DNA from: Fusarium oxysporum f. sp. lycopersici 4287
Lineage: Eukaryota > Ascomycota > Sordariomycetes > Hypocreales > Nectriaceae
Length of the DNA stretch: 64,000 nucleotides
NCBI RefSeq assembly: GCF_000149955.1
Contig: NC_030989.1
Span: 203,079 to 267,078, forward strand
Direction of reading: 5' to 3'
This document shows positions 44,802-56,513 of the stretch, in pieces (positions within the stretch are counted from its first letter, which is position 1; each line of letters begins with the position of its first letter). The translations under genes and the position numbers were made by a program. The notes under the pieces are model-generated. The model worked only from the letters and a program-made list of their open reading frames with translations. It did not search any database and was not told the DNA's origin.

Positions 44802-47197
44802 TGTCAAAACAATGACTGGTATTGAGTGAAGATCAAGTTGAACGAATAAGATTAATTGTCTTTGATCAGGGCCATCTTCTGGCTTCTGTGAACTTTATAT
44901 ACTGCAGCCTCCATAGTCAATGATGAAAGTCAGCGAAGTCGATTCCATGAGTATATGCTTATTTCTACGATTTCTGACACTATTCCCGCCAAATAAATGC
45001 GAATCCGAGATTCAACGCGCTGCTTTCCATTTTTGGATATGACTAAGCCGCACCCCTTCTGATTAAACATCATTCATTGGCTCAAGACTTGGTGCTGGTC
45101 CGCTCAAATTATAGATTTAAGCCAATTATAACTCTGGATCGAAAATCAGCTTATCAGCTACAATTCCTTCTTGTTGGGATCTCACTTTACAGTGTAATCG
45201 ACTATTGCACTAATTGTTTCTTAATTGGCTAGGCAGAACCCTGAACGTTATTTTATTTCTAGAGAAATTGCTTTCTTATGATTTAATAGAAGTTTAACTA
45301 TATACGTTTATGCCTTTATAGTTGCGTTTAAATTAATATAACGCTTTGTGAAGACATGGGAACTTTAGGAGCTCTCTCTTAAATCATAAAACATATTATA
45401 AAATTAGGCATATTTTCATAAAGGTTTAGACTGCTTATCTCTTGGCCTTATATCTCTGTTTCTCCTTAGGGACGCCCTTCTCACCTCGAGAAGTCACTTC
45501 ACGTACTAGTATTCTCGTCAACAAATACCCACTCCTTCTCACAAGTACAATTACGCCAATGCCAGGTCCACATGACCCTCTGCCTGTTATTCACCATCAC
45601 CGCATCAACCTGCGCCCCAAACCCAGTCCAAGCTATATACATGTTCATATCTACCCACCGCGAACTTGGCCCAACAATCTTTCCACCCTTCCATCCGAAT
45701 CTCTCAGCCAGTTCCTGCAACGACTCATACAGCGGGTCCTGAGTAAAGGGACGTATACCTCTCGAAGCAGCAACTGGATCGGGTGAAGACCGAAAATAGC
45801 TTCTTCCCTATGTTCCAGGTCCATGGTGAAGTCGACCGCCGTCTCGAGGTCGGTCTCGACGGCTTCCAGACCATTCAAAGTCCTGATTTCAGACTTATCT
45901 GCGATAGAGGCGAAGGAAATTGGTCCGCTCAGTCCTTTTGTTTCTCCAGTGAGGACGATTAGTACTTTTAAGGATACAATATGTTCCAGAGCAGTGCGGC
46001 CACCCCAGTTCTGGCCTGGGATGGCTATGAAGAATGCCCTGAAAAAAGGGCACGAGTTGTATAAAATGGCGGTGTTTCAACTTCGATAGAGTCGAGGCGG
46101 TTGTTAATCATGGAATAGATATCCAACACATGGCTGACTGCAGCTTCATTATTGGTTGTTGGAGGCTGATCAATGGGATGCATTACCATAGCAATGTATT
46201 CGCCATGTCAATATCTGAGAGATAAGGTTGAAACCGCCGATAAAGATAGTTGTGTAGAACTGGCTCCCACAGTCCTCCAATGCTACCCTTAAAGACACAA
46301 ATTAGAACTATTTTATTCCTAAACCTCGAATTTGATGTTTGTCGAGGTCTGGAATTTCATTTATGTCAAACGAGGTGTAATGCTGACTTTATATGGCTAA
46401 TCGATGATTTTGCTCCAGTACACCGCGGAGATGATGGAGGATCTCGTGGAATGGAAGCTCTACCGTTGAGTTTATAATTGCTTCGATGCCGTGTTGGGTT
46501 TCCTACGGTGTATTGTAATGCTCGTCTGACGGTAGTTGCCTCGGCGTCATTTCTTTTTCAACCCAAAAATTCGGCGTTATATCGATAGACACTAGAAGAT
46601 ACGACATCATTAGGATGGAGGGGATTTTTAAAATTGGTCTAAATATATGATCGTTCAGGCCACTTGAGTGAATCATGCGGCGAAAGCTTGTTGAGAAATT
46701 TGAAACTTAAACCTAATAAGGTGATGAAGTGGCTGCTTCACTCCAGACACTCTTCAACTGGTGGATACTCGCACTCACGAATGTCATATGAAACCACCCT
46801 AGCTCTGAGTAATATTTGCGACGTGAGATTAGTCTAGCGCATTGATGAAGAGCTTATACGATAAGGACGATGTAAGATGTCTGTTTATACGTTGTTGCGC
46901 CAGGCTCTCTTGCGCGTCCTCAACTTTAGGATATCTCCTATAAACTCCTCGCAAATCATCATAAGCTTGATAAAACAGGTCTAAGGCTCAGGACTAAGAA
47001 GAATAGAAATTTCGCCTGTATTATTAAACTTAGTGCATCTCATCATAAGGGTGCATATATGGTCTAATAATTCCTTGAGCTAATAAGTAGCGGTTTTATC
47101 AATTTCTGGCACGAATAAACCTGGTAAAAGACTTTGCAAAGACCGATTCTTTCAGTTCTCAGTATATGCAAGATGTAGCGCATCTCCATCGCTGGAC
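44802..47197. other. Intergenic, 2.4 kb, AT-rich ends with gene debris in the middle
   Basis: The segments 45.18-45.44 kb and 46.85-47.15 kb are strongly AT-rich. Between them lies the relic described separately (45.5-46.5 kb). No intact gene was found on either strand. Confidence 0.55.
45520..46480 (-). pseudogene. Decayed minus-strand gene (family uncertain)
   Basis: Several protein-like runs follow one another on the minus strand but are broken by stops and frame changes: ELPFHEILHHLRGVLEQNH (about 46460-46400), then a frame through GQNWGGRTALEHIVSL and RTLNGLEAVETDLETAVD (about 46040-45840), then DPLYESLQELAERFGWKGG and SRWVDMNMYIAWTGFG (about 45745-45620). No consistent splicing restores one frame. 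The LPFHEIL block and the DMNMY block faintly recall NRPS condensation-domain text, but this is weak. Position inside a group of tailoring-type oxidoreductases makes a lost biosynthetic gene conceivable. Confidence 0.4.
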
Positions 47198-48694
47198 TCA
47201 GGCCTCAACAATCTCATCCCCCTCTTCAGCAAGGACCAGTCTTGGAACGCTATGCTTGAACACATTCCCAGGATCATACTTCCTCTTCAAAGCCGCCAAC
47301 GTCTCATAATGCTTCCCATAGATCTTCTTGACATCAGCATCCTCGTGAGAGCCAAGCGATATATACGACCCCTCCAGGATATTATCAGCATCTTGTGCCT
47401 GAAGTTCGGCCTTGACCTTGGCAGCCCATTGAACTCGTTCTTCCGCGATATTTTTATCTGCAAGAACTGCGTAGATCTCAAACATATGATGGCGTGCCCT
47501 CGTTCCAAAAACAGATTTCTGTTCAGGCTCTTGTGCTGAGAGTAGTGTGTGGTATGAGAAGATCAGACTTCCGCCTGTTGCATTAACACAATGCTTTCCC
47601 AAGATTTCAATGGCCTTCTCAGTCAGAGTCTTACAGTTCAGAGTATAGACTCTACCGTATGAAGGCCAGGTAACCAACTTCTCATTATTCTCGAGCATTT
47701 CCGCAAGTGTAATCTCCTGCGTGTTCTCCATCACACAGGTAGCCGCCGCAGCTATGTTCTTTATCCAAGATCGCCCTTCGTTTTTGTCGTCGCCGTGCCA
47801 AGTCGCGATGACCATGAAACTGACAGGCTGGCCTGGCATTTGGGCGATCATCGGCTGTAGTTGTAGGTACACCGGGAGTTTGCCTGATTCGAGAAGCTTT
47901 TCGTAGTGTTGGGTGTAGGAGGTGAGAGATACGGTTAGGTCGCTTGAGTCGTAGACAATCATAGATGAGAGGATCTAGATATGTGAGCTGAGGTCCTGGT
48001 TCGATGGGAGCGAAGCTTACCTTGTCGATTGGGTAAATTTTGATAGTCAGCTCAATAATTACACCGAGTGATCCGCCACCGCCTCGGATGCCGACAAGCA
48101 GTTCTTCATTGGCATCCTGGACTTCTCCACGAGCGTCGACGATCTTTGCTCCGATGATCTGGTCAACGCCGAGGCCATAATGCGACGTCAACGGTCCGTA
48201 GCCACCGAGAGTAGCCCATCCAGTATATCCTACACTTGCGACCGTACCGCTAGAGTCTTTGATCAGTATTGGAACCTTATAAAGCTTGGTCAAAGTACTC
48301 ACGTCGGCGTACTCAGGCCTTCTTTCCCCAAGGCCTTGGCCAATTCGCCGCCGAGAATGCCCCCGCCGACTCTTGCGCTTTTCTTGTCTTCGGCTATAAC
48401 AACGTGCTTGATATCTCGCATGTCAATCACAAGTGCCCCATCCACCAATGTTCGACTGGCACAATCATGGCCTCCCCCTCGCACGCTAAACTCGACGCGG
48501 TGCTCCAAGCAGAACTGCACAATCAAGGCCACTTCATCGCTGGTCTGAGGTCTGACTACCCCAAGAGTTTGAACTGGGTTGTCAATAAAGCACTGTTCGA
48601 CTTGCTTGTAGTCTGCTGCACTAGGCGAGTAGGTTTTGGCTTGAGTGTCGGCCAGGTGAGCCTCGAGCTTCGAAAACAGAGATATTACAGTCAT
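47198..48694 (-). CDS. FAD-linked oxidoreductase (PCMH/BBE type)
   Basis: Three exons (48303-48694, 48021-48249, 47198-47974; introns of 53 and 46 nt) give 465 aa. The FAD-binding PCMH domain is clear: RPQTSDEVALIVQFC, then SVRGGGHDCASR with His76 in the position that carries covalent flavin in berberine-bridge-like enzymes, and GYTGWATLGGYGPLTSHYGLGVDQI. The cysteine that forms the second covalent bond in bicovalent enzymes is not seen. The C-terminal BBE segment ends KRKYDPGNVFKHSV. No signal peptide, so an intracellular oxidase. Such enzymes oxidise alcohols, sugars or alkaloid- and polyketide-like intermediates. Confidence 0.9.
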
Positions 48695-49538
48695 GATGGA
48701 TGCAGCTTATGTGGAATGAACGCGCAGCGTAGATTGGATGTGGGTTTGGTCATATTTATATTCTCGGGGACCTCCAAGCCGCAGGCCCGCTGGGCAGTGT
48801 TAACTTGTCAAGTTCCTTCAATGCCTTAGAGCCGTGGCGTATGCATGTTTCTCATGGTTGATGAATAAGCCAATCACCGCGGAAGTAGACGCTACGCCGA
48901 CATCTCAAGACAATTTCTTATTCGTCTAAGAACGAACTAATGCAAGCCTGGCTTACTTCCTTTCGCGATGCATCTATTACAAAGACTGAATGAGATTCGG
49001 TGATCAACCCCTCTTTTCTTTGTCATCCATGATAGAGCATGGGATTTCGTGTACGATATGGTAGAGTGGCCCAGTCGCCAGCAAGGGACTTATGGAGCAG
49101 AGCAGGCAGAGAATTGGTTTCTGTAAGCCCTTGCGCTTCACTAGCGTTACCTAAGGCGTATGGTGAGCGTATAGCGCGTCCAGCGTATTACACATTGCGT
49201 CATTGACGATCAACAAGTGCAGATCTCGGCTAGCCTTACAGCTATCGAAGCAACCACCAAAAATCACCTAGCCCTCTTACAGTGGTTCTCCATCAAAGCC
49301 CCGGAGAAAACATGGACGCCAAAAGTCTGCCCACATTCAAGCTTTGACTTCTTTGAAGGGTTTGCAGTGCCGGTAGGATCTGACCTCTTATCTAAGCGCC
49401 TAATCTCGGCATTGGCCTTCCGCAGGCGGGGGCTTACGCTGCTGATCTGTAAGGCGTAGCAACTTATTTATAAGTCACTGTGCCACGACAGAAAGCCCGT
49501 CGGCAACGGTTGAGCTATTCATCGTTTACCCTGCAAAA
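48695..49538. other. Divergent promoter between two flavoenzyme genes (0.84 kb)
   Basis: Shared upstream region of the minus-strand BBE oxidase and the plus-strand FAD monooxygenase. AGCGTAT-type words recur around 49155-49190. No gene seen. The arrangement allows co-regulation. Confidence 0.5.
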
Positions 49539-50951
49539 ATGACCTTGAAGGTTGGAATCATTGGTGCCGGCATCGGTGGGCTCAGTGCTGCCATCGCCCT
49601 TCGACGAACTGGCGCCCAAGTTGAGGTTATTAAACCAACATCTCGCGATTAGCCTCAGCTGACATCGCGTAGGTCTTTGAGAGATCCAACTTCAAGGATG
49701 AAATAGGTGCTACAATAACCATCACTCCAAATGGAATGCGCGTTCTTCATCACTTCGGCTTTGATCCCAAGACAGCTCGCGGTGTGCAGAGTAAGCAGAT
49801 GCGCATGGTAGATCCACATACACTAAAGGACCTGGTTGTCGAAAACTTTAGTTATGTTGAAGATGAATATGGTGCGCCATTCATGTTTTTTCATCGTGTA
49901 GATCTTCATACTGCGTTGAAAGAAATGGCTCTGTCGAGCAATGAGCGATATCTGGGTTCGCCGGTGGTAATTCACAACGGAAACTCTGTTACGAGCCTTG
50001 ATTGTGAGAGAGCCACGATTTTGTTGGACAATGGGGAGGCTTTTCGGAAAGATCTTGTAGTTGTTGCTGACGGTGTTCGAGCAAGTCCAGTATCTGTCAC
50101 GTTGAAATCTTCACTGACTAATCTTTCTTTCAGACTAACCTCGTCGACGAAATCACTCGGAAAGACGCCCCTCTCGAGGATATCGGCTCCTCATTTTACC
50201 GCTGTCTAATCCCATTCTCGGAAGTCAACAAAGACCCCGACCTCGAAGCCATCTTCAAACACCAAGACCCAGGATTCTGGGTCCCCTTTGAACTTTCCAC
50301 CGGGACTTTCCTCGTTACGTATCCCTGTCGCGATGGAAAGGTGCTCAACGTTGCATTTCGACACAAAACAAAGGCGGAGAATGAGTACGCCGTCGATTGG
50401 AATACAGATACCAACGTTCAAGACATCACTGCCATGGTGGCGGGATTCAATCCGCTGGTGGCCAAGTTGTTCAGTTTGTCGACGAGTGTTTCTGTCCATA
50501 AGCTGTTTCGCAGGGAGCCACTTGAGACGTATACCAGGGAGAGAGCTGTTATAATTGGTGATGCTGCACATCCCATCCAGCCAACGCATGGTACGTTGCA
50601 AAATCCTTGAACATCACCCTGCTGACAATAAACCTAGCACAAGGCGCAGTCCTGGCGATTGAAGAGGCAGCAGCACTTGAAGCTCTCTTCAAGGACATGC
50701 AGAGCCCAGAAAAGGTCGCAGAGCGTCTGGGCTTATATAATGACATTTTGAAGCGCCGCATTCATGTTACTCAACTGCTTTCTGATGCACAACCTGGAAT
50801 TTCGAGTATTCTGCGGAAGCGGGCTGAAGATATCTGGGGAGAGGGGATTTTTCCTCCTGAGGCGATGAACTTTACGAAACCGATTCGAGACTTTTTTTAT
50901 GCTTGGGATGTCATGAAAGAGGCGGAGAAGATATCAGCTCGTGCGACATAG
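49539..50951 (+). CDS. FAD-dependent monooxygenase (salicylate hydroxylase-like)
   Basis: Four exons (49539-49625, 49673-50089, 50134-50590, 50638-50951) give 424 aa. Motifs of aromatic hydroxylases are present in order: GIIGAGIGGLSAAIALRRTG at residues 6-25, the DG motif VVVADGVRASP, and RAVIIGDAAHPIQPTHAQGA. Intron 1 has a weak donor (GTTATT) but is the only choice that gives the expected VEVFERSN strand. The family hydroxylates phenolic or polyketide substrates with NAD(P)H and O2. A cluster or catabolic role is possible; substrate unknown. Confidence 0.9.
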
Positions 50952-51826
50952 TCGATGATTCTTCTTACAATTCAAACATTATATCAATAATTTAGATTAT
51001 TTCGGCTTTTCGAGAACAATCTATGGTCTTGAAGATATTGAACGTACTGGTACACAGAAATGAAATGCCATTGCGAAAGGTACGCTTTAGGGAATAAAGA
51101 TACGGGAGTTTGTTTGGGGACGTCATTCGTAAACCTACCTTCACCGCCCTTCTGGCTTCTTAATTTATTCTTGTCCAATAATAATTCATACTTTATCAAA
51201 TGAATATGAGAATAAACCCCAATGTCGCATTTATAATAGTCCATCTGGGCCCAACCTAGGGTTGTGATGGTTAGTTCCTAACTGTAGATAAACTAAGCTG
51301 TGCTAGGTTTATTATTAGTAGATTATATAAGGCGTGGTACTAAGTATTGTTAAAGTATTATATCTCTTAATAGTAAATTTAATATATATTAAACCTAACT
51401 AATATAAAGAAAGTTTTATTAATAGCTGGTAAACTAGAATCTATAAAACTACTAATGAATATGGTTTATATATAACTGAGAGGTATATGATGGTATATCT
51501 TGACCGAAGGACCGAGATGTTTAAGGGTCGGTCCTGGACCGGTCTCCGGTGACTCGGTCTGTTCCTGAATGGTCGATTCTGGAGGACCGAGATGGAAGCA
51601 TTCGGTCTTGGGGTGATTGGTCGAACGGTGGGAAAGCTGTGGGGTATACGTGACGTAACCGTGAGGGTCGTAACATGACGTAACCGCTAGGATCGTAACA
51701 AGGGTGACGAGAAACTCGCAACTTTACAGAAGAATAACACTAAGTTTACAATCTTGATCAAGCCCTCTATTTATACCAGTTGATTGTCATTAATTTCTCC
51801 CCAATTAGCGTGTATTCGCTGCAAAG
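50952..51826. other. Intergenic with AT-rich block and tandem CRE-like repeat
   Basis: The block 51290-51500 is extremely AT-rich with many TA steps, like sequence mutated by repeat-induced point mutation. After it come GGACCGAG words in both orientations (51505-51600) and a tandem repeat (51651-51700), listed separately. A TATTTATA box lies near 51769, about 58 bp before the HET gene ATG. Confidence 0.55.
51651..51700 (+). promoter_or_regulatory. Two tandem 25-bp units with TGACGTAA (CRE/bZIP-like) cores
   Basis: Units 51651-51675 and 51676-51700 match at 22 of 25 positions and each starts TGACGTAACCG. TGACGTAA is the binding core of ATF/CREB-type bZIP factors. They lie 125-175 bp upstream of the HET-domain gene ATG, a plausible activator position; alternatively they are part of an old LTR. 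Confidence 0.4.
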
Positions 51827-53827
51827 ATGGCTACTACACGTGTGCCTTGGAATGAAGTCTCGATTACAAACTCGTGTGCTCATCGGGTGTTGCATGTGCG
51901 GTACCGCACCACATTTTCTGAATTACGCTCGTCAGCAAGTTCGTGCCGTCTTTGCTGTCTTTATAGAGATATTGTCTTGGATTGTGTAAGAGGTCACCTC
52001 CCTGGAATCTCAGAGGCATTGTTCAAGGACGAAGCTGAGGAGAAGTTGAAACTTGAGGAATTGGTCATGACAAAACGTTATGATTGTCTTACCATCCAAG
52101 TAACAGAACAAGAAGTCACTTTTGAGGTATTTATGGACGGACAGGCGGATGCCTTCGAAGTTGTAGGAGAGCGTTTTGGCAGAAGCTACCGTGTTGGGCG
52201 ATATACGAACTCGAGGGAAAGTTTTGAACGCGCAAGAGAATGGTTATCCGAGTGCTTGGCCGGGCACGCCTGTCCTAGGCCCATTACTACAGGAGTACCA
52301 CTACCAAAAAGGCTGCTTATGGTTGAGGGCGCTCTCGATGATCCTGTCAGATTGATAGAGACCCGAGGAGATGAGTTCCCTTACGTCTGCCTGAGCCATC
52401 GCTGGGGCGATCCTAGACACAAACAGCTCAAAACAACTGCACAGACAGTCAAAAGTCACCTGAAGAAGATCGAGTGGGTGGACCTGCCCGCTACATTCCG
52501 GGATGCTGTAACGGTTTGCCGGTCAATGGATGTTAAATATCTTTGGATTGATAGCTTGTGTATTCTACAAAGCTTTGCAGAAATAACACCTGACGAGCTC
52601 GAAGTCACTAGGCAGGACTTTGCTCAAGAGAACTCTACAATGGCGAGGACGTATCAAAACTCCCATTTTACCATCTCCGCTGACCTCTCGGACCACATGG
52701 ACAGTGGCTTCTTTTCCAGAGATCCCGTTAATGAGTATAGAAAGGAAGTTACCACCGATAACGGGGATCAAGCATTTGGATACATCAGGGAGTCCATCAA
52801 TCACTACCAAGATGATATCCCATGTCTGGAGACACGCGGCTGGACTCTTCAGGAATTCCTCCTTCCCTCACGCGTGCTTCACTTTGGCGAGTTCGACATT
52901 GCCTGGAGATGCAAAACACGAATCACTTGCGAATGCGGGCATCTAGACAGACAAGAGACAAAGCAGTCGCCCTGGCATCGATTTCACATGACTGAAGAAG
53001 CTGCCAAAGCTCCCCCGGACGACTCAGAAGGTGCTCTCGAGTGGTGGGAGCAGGTAGTTCACGAATACACAAGCCGCCAATTGACCAACGCCTCTGATAA
53101 GCTTCCGGCGTTATCAGGCCTAGCTCAACAGCGAAAACAAGTTAGAGGCGGTGTCTATCTCGCGGGATTGTGGCAAGACTCGCTTCTCCATGATCTCTGC
53201 TGGTACCATGTCTCTAATTACAACGTGGCAACTTCAGGTGGTGTAGGCCACAGACCTCCGTATTACCGTGCGCCTTCATGGTCTTGGGCCGCTGTCGATA
53301 CTGATTCAGGCTGTAGCTGGTGGTGGCCCGGGCCAATCTGGCTTCATTCGATTCAGCCAACCAAGGAGCCAAAACAGGCATGCGTTATCCTGGAAGTAAG
53401 CTGTGAGCCTGCAACGACTGATCCCACGGGCGAGGTCCGAAGGGGATTCCTGGATATCAAGACGTCATTGACATTAGCTGAGATCTGCCAGGATCCTGAA
53501 GGGGAGGTTTTGTGGACCATCCACAAACTTGACCCTTCACTCAGAAAAGGATTCTTCAAGCCTGATTGCGTGCTTGAGGACGATGGTCTGAAATTTGGAG
53601 ATCAGGTATTTTGTGCCCCGATCGCTGGGATCACATACTCTCGTAGGGTGAATTGTGCGTGTTTGGTTTTGAAAAAGGTTGACAGCGATACATACCAACG
53701 AGTCGGCTTCTGCACTATCAATGCAAAGCCTAAGAGTGTTGGCTCTTCTCAGGAAGATACTATGGCTTCTGATCTGGAGACTTTTGCGTGGCCGGACAGT
53801 GCACAGGTGCGGATCAGAATCGTATAA
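51827..53827 (+). CDS. HET-domain (heterokaryon incompatibility) protein
   Basis: Intronless, 666 aa. The HET domain starts around residue 185 with YVCLSHRWGD, continues LPATFRDAVTVCRSMDVKYLWIDSLCILQ (about 225-255) and EVTRQDFAQENSTMARTYQNS. These are the three conserved HET blocks. HET proteins trigger cell death when non-identical partners meet after hyphal fusion. The C-terminal 300 residues have no repeat or NACHT module, so it belongs to the simple HET class typical of large variable families in Fusarium. Confidence 0.93.
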   Translation: MATTRVPWNEVSITNSCAHRVLHVRYRTTFSELRSSASSCRLCCLYRDIVLDCVRGHLPGISEALFKDEAEEKLKLEELVMTKRYDCLTIQVTEQEVTFEVFMDGQADAFEVVGERFGRSYRVGRYTNSRESFERAREWLSECLAGHACPRPITTGVPLPKRLLMVEGALDDPVRLIETRGDEFPYVCLSHRWGDPRHKQLKTTAQTVKSHLKKIEWVDLPATFRDAVTVCRSMDVKYLWIDSLCILQSFAEITPDELEVTRQDFAQENSTMARTYQNSHFTISADLSDHMDSGFFSRDPVNEYRKEVTTDNGDQAFGYIRESINHYQDDIPCLETRGWTLQEFLLPSRVLHFGEFDIAWRCKTRITCECGHLDRQETKQSPWHRFHMTEEAAKAPPDDSEGALEWWEQVVHEYTSRQLTNASDKLPALSGLAQQRKQVRGGVYLAGLWQDSLLHDLCWYHVSNYNVATSGGVGHRPPYYRAPSWSWAAVDTDSGCSWWWPGPIWLHSIQPTKEPKQACVILEVSCEPATTDPTGEVRRGFLDIKTSLTLAEICQDPEGEVLWTIHKLDPSLRKGFFKPDCVLEDDGLKFGDQVFCAPIAGITYSRRVNCACLVLKKVDSDTYQRVGFCTINAKPKSVGSSQEDTMASDLETFAWPDSAQVRIRIV

Positions 53828-53927
53828 TCACAATGGAAATATTTGGTATAATAGTTAAATTCATATCAATAAACTGAGAACTTACGAACTACGCATATTG
53901 TCTACAGATGCTGCTACACTACTATAT

Positions 53928-56145
53928 CTACCAGATATCCTCCTTCGAGATGTTAGCAATGGCTTCAACCTCAGATGAGAAATGCTTACCTGATATCTTG
54001 CAGTATCTCTTAAACCTTTAACCTTCTCCGTCGCGCTCTCAACGGAGATATTGCGCTGTTCAGCCCAGATAGAGATGAGCGTTGAGTTGACATCCCGAGC
54101 CATGTGCTTCGCATCGCCACAAACATAGACAATCGCGCCGTTATCAATCATGTCTATCACATCATTGGCGTGAGACTTGATAAGATGCTGCACGTAGACC
54201 TTTTGCTTGGCCTCTCTGGAGAAGGCGGTATGGATATCAAAGCTATCACCGAGGGTATTCTTGTGTTCCTGGCCATTGTTAGTAGGGTTGGCGGGACACG
54301 GAGAGAACGTCGACTTACCTCCCACTCTGACTCATAGAGATAATCTTCATCCCGTCGCCGACATCCAAAGAACAACAGACTCTTTCCAACTTTCTTACCC
54401 TGCTTCTTCAACGCAGCTCGCTCTTGCACGAAACCTCTGAATGGCGCGACACCAGTTCCTGGACCGATCATGATGACGGGGCGGGATGAGTCTTTGGGTA
54501 GTTTGAAGTTGGACTTGCGAAGATGAACGGGCGCTTTGAAGCCGACGTACTTCTCCCGAGGACCATCGAGTTGATACTCTTGTGATTGAGATTCCTGATT
54601 CTGAGCCTGTTTGAGAGAGAGAAGGTAGTTCGTAGCAACGCCCTTGAAGACATCGGGTCGGCCTTGTATCTCGGCTGATTCAACGGCAGCGGTGATGGAA
54701 ACGAGGGAGGGTTGGACGAGGGATGATGAGGAGATGGAGTAGTATCGAGGCTGAAGTTTGCTGAGTCCTTCTACGATAGCTGAGAAGGGCAGCTTAGGCC
54801 ATGGTTGGCCGCCGCTGAGCATACTCAACACTTGAGCAAGTGAAAGACATTTCTGGCTGATTTTCTCATGGAAATACACCTTATCGCTACCAAGCTTCGT
54901 CGCTTCGACCTTTGCGATCTCGGTAGGTGCAAAAGCAGCGATGACGTTGATGAACTCTCGAGATACAGGTCCAGTAATTTCAAGGTAATATCGTAGTGCA
55001 GCAGCATATGTAGTCGGTGTAGGGACAGGTGACTTTGCTGTTGCCTCCCGACTGACAATAGAAATAACTGTATCCTTCTTCTCGGTCAACCCAAGAATGT
55101 TGAGAAGTTGGGCGACTTGATCTTCTGAGTTGGTAGGCCAGATAGCGATGTGATCACCCGTCTCATAAGACAGACCTGAGTCGCCAAGATCGATCTCCAT
55201 GTGAATGCAGTTCCGATCCTCGGAAGTGAATACCTCGCGAGACTCAGTGATCTTGGCGATGTAAGGGTTCGTGTTGCTGAACTGACGGTTGCCAGAGCTG
55301 GTATCAAGATGATCCGCGTTTGCTTCACCGAGAAAGACTCCAGGCGAGCTCGCACTCAGGTCATCTCTTTCCAGAACACCAAAGGTAGACTCATAGGCAA
55401 CATCTCTCTCCTGAAGCCCAAACTCTTGGACAAGCTTCGGCCACATGTCCTGCTTCCATGCCAGAAAGTCCTCTTCAGTCGTCCCAGCCGCATCGTCAGC
55501 CTCCCCAATACTAGCAAGATTCTTCGCACCGAGCTGATCCAGTGCTTTGGAAACACGTCTCACCATAGCATTATAATGCTCATAAGTGCTATTCCCTAGA
55601 CCGAAAGCAACATACTTGACGTTCTGAAGATCAGCATCCGGTTGATCCCCATCTTCACCGCCAGTGATGTAGGTGTAAAAGTCCTGGGCGTTATCAGTTG
55701 GTTCACCCTCGCCGTACGTAGCGAGGACAAACATCAATACGACTTGCTCTGAGAGTTCAGAAAAATCATTATAGTCATACTCCTCAAGGTCAGCGACCAT
55801 GGGATCGAGGCCATAGCGTGAACTGGCTTCTCGTGCTAGCTTTTGAGCGTAGTTCTCTGCGGTGCCGGTTTGTGAGCCGTAGAAGATGATGCAGTTCTTT
55901 CCGGTGGTGTTACAGATGTGAGAGATGCTTCGAAGACTGTCTTCTTTTGAAGCTGTTGTTTCTGCTGATGTGGTGGGTTTGGGGAAGAAGGGGTTTCGTA
56001 GCTTCCCATTGGAGATATAGACAATTGCTCCGAGGAGGAGGGAAAGAAGGACGATCAAGTCGGTTGAGTCAATGACGGGAGACTCTGTTGTAAGAAGAGC
56101 TTCGTCCAAGATGGACTCGTTGGTCATGATGTCGATATCAGCCAT
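53928..56145 (-). CDS. NADPH-cytochrome P450 reductase
   Basis: Transfers electrons from NADPH through FAD and FMN to ER cytochromes P450. Three exons (54319-56145, 53990-54268, 53928-53942; introns of 50 and 47 nt) give 706 aa, the family length. A membrane anchor (STDLIVLLSLLLGAIVYI) precedes the FMN domain (IIFYGSQTGTAENYA, LATYGEGEPTDNA, FGLGNSTYEHYN). FAD and NADPH motifs follow: LQPRYYSISSSS, GPGTGVAPFRGF, FFGCRRRDEDYLY and YVCGDAKHMARDV. The final five-codon exon supplies the conserved end EDIW with the C-terminal Trp that stacks on FAD. Divergent enough in its N-terminus to be a secondary CPR rather than the housekeeping one, though this is inference. Confidence 0.94.
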
Positions 56146-56513
56146 CGTGTCGAAGATTGGGGTAGATAGAATTGATGTTGATGATGATCTGCAACTATTC
56201 AGAAATCCTGAAAGCCTATTATACCATTTCGAGAAGTCATCGCGAACTTTCTCATGGCCCGAGTATCCGGCGCGGAATAGTTTTCCGACGACCGAGCTTT
56301 CGACGCAAAATCCAACAGCCAATCACAAGCATCATAAAGTCATCGGAACTTTCGCAATCTTTCCGACCAGAAGTCGAACCAAGGTGTTCAACAGCAAATC
56401 AAGATTTCGGTTACACTGGGAAATACGGATATAGAGATCACGATGTTTCTTTGATAGTTCTCCTTAATTCCACGCCTGGATTATTTTGCTACCACGATAA
56501 TGTACACTGAGGA
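56146..56513. other. Intergenic: CPR promoter
   Basis: Between the CPR start and the PEX11-like stop, both minus strand. Upstream frames on the minus strand continue to 56322 without motif support. TTCCG/CGGAA words occur at about 56283 and 56342-56365. Confidence 0.45.
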
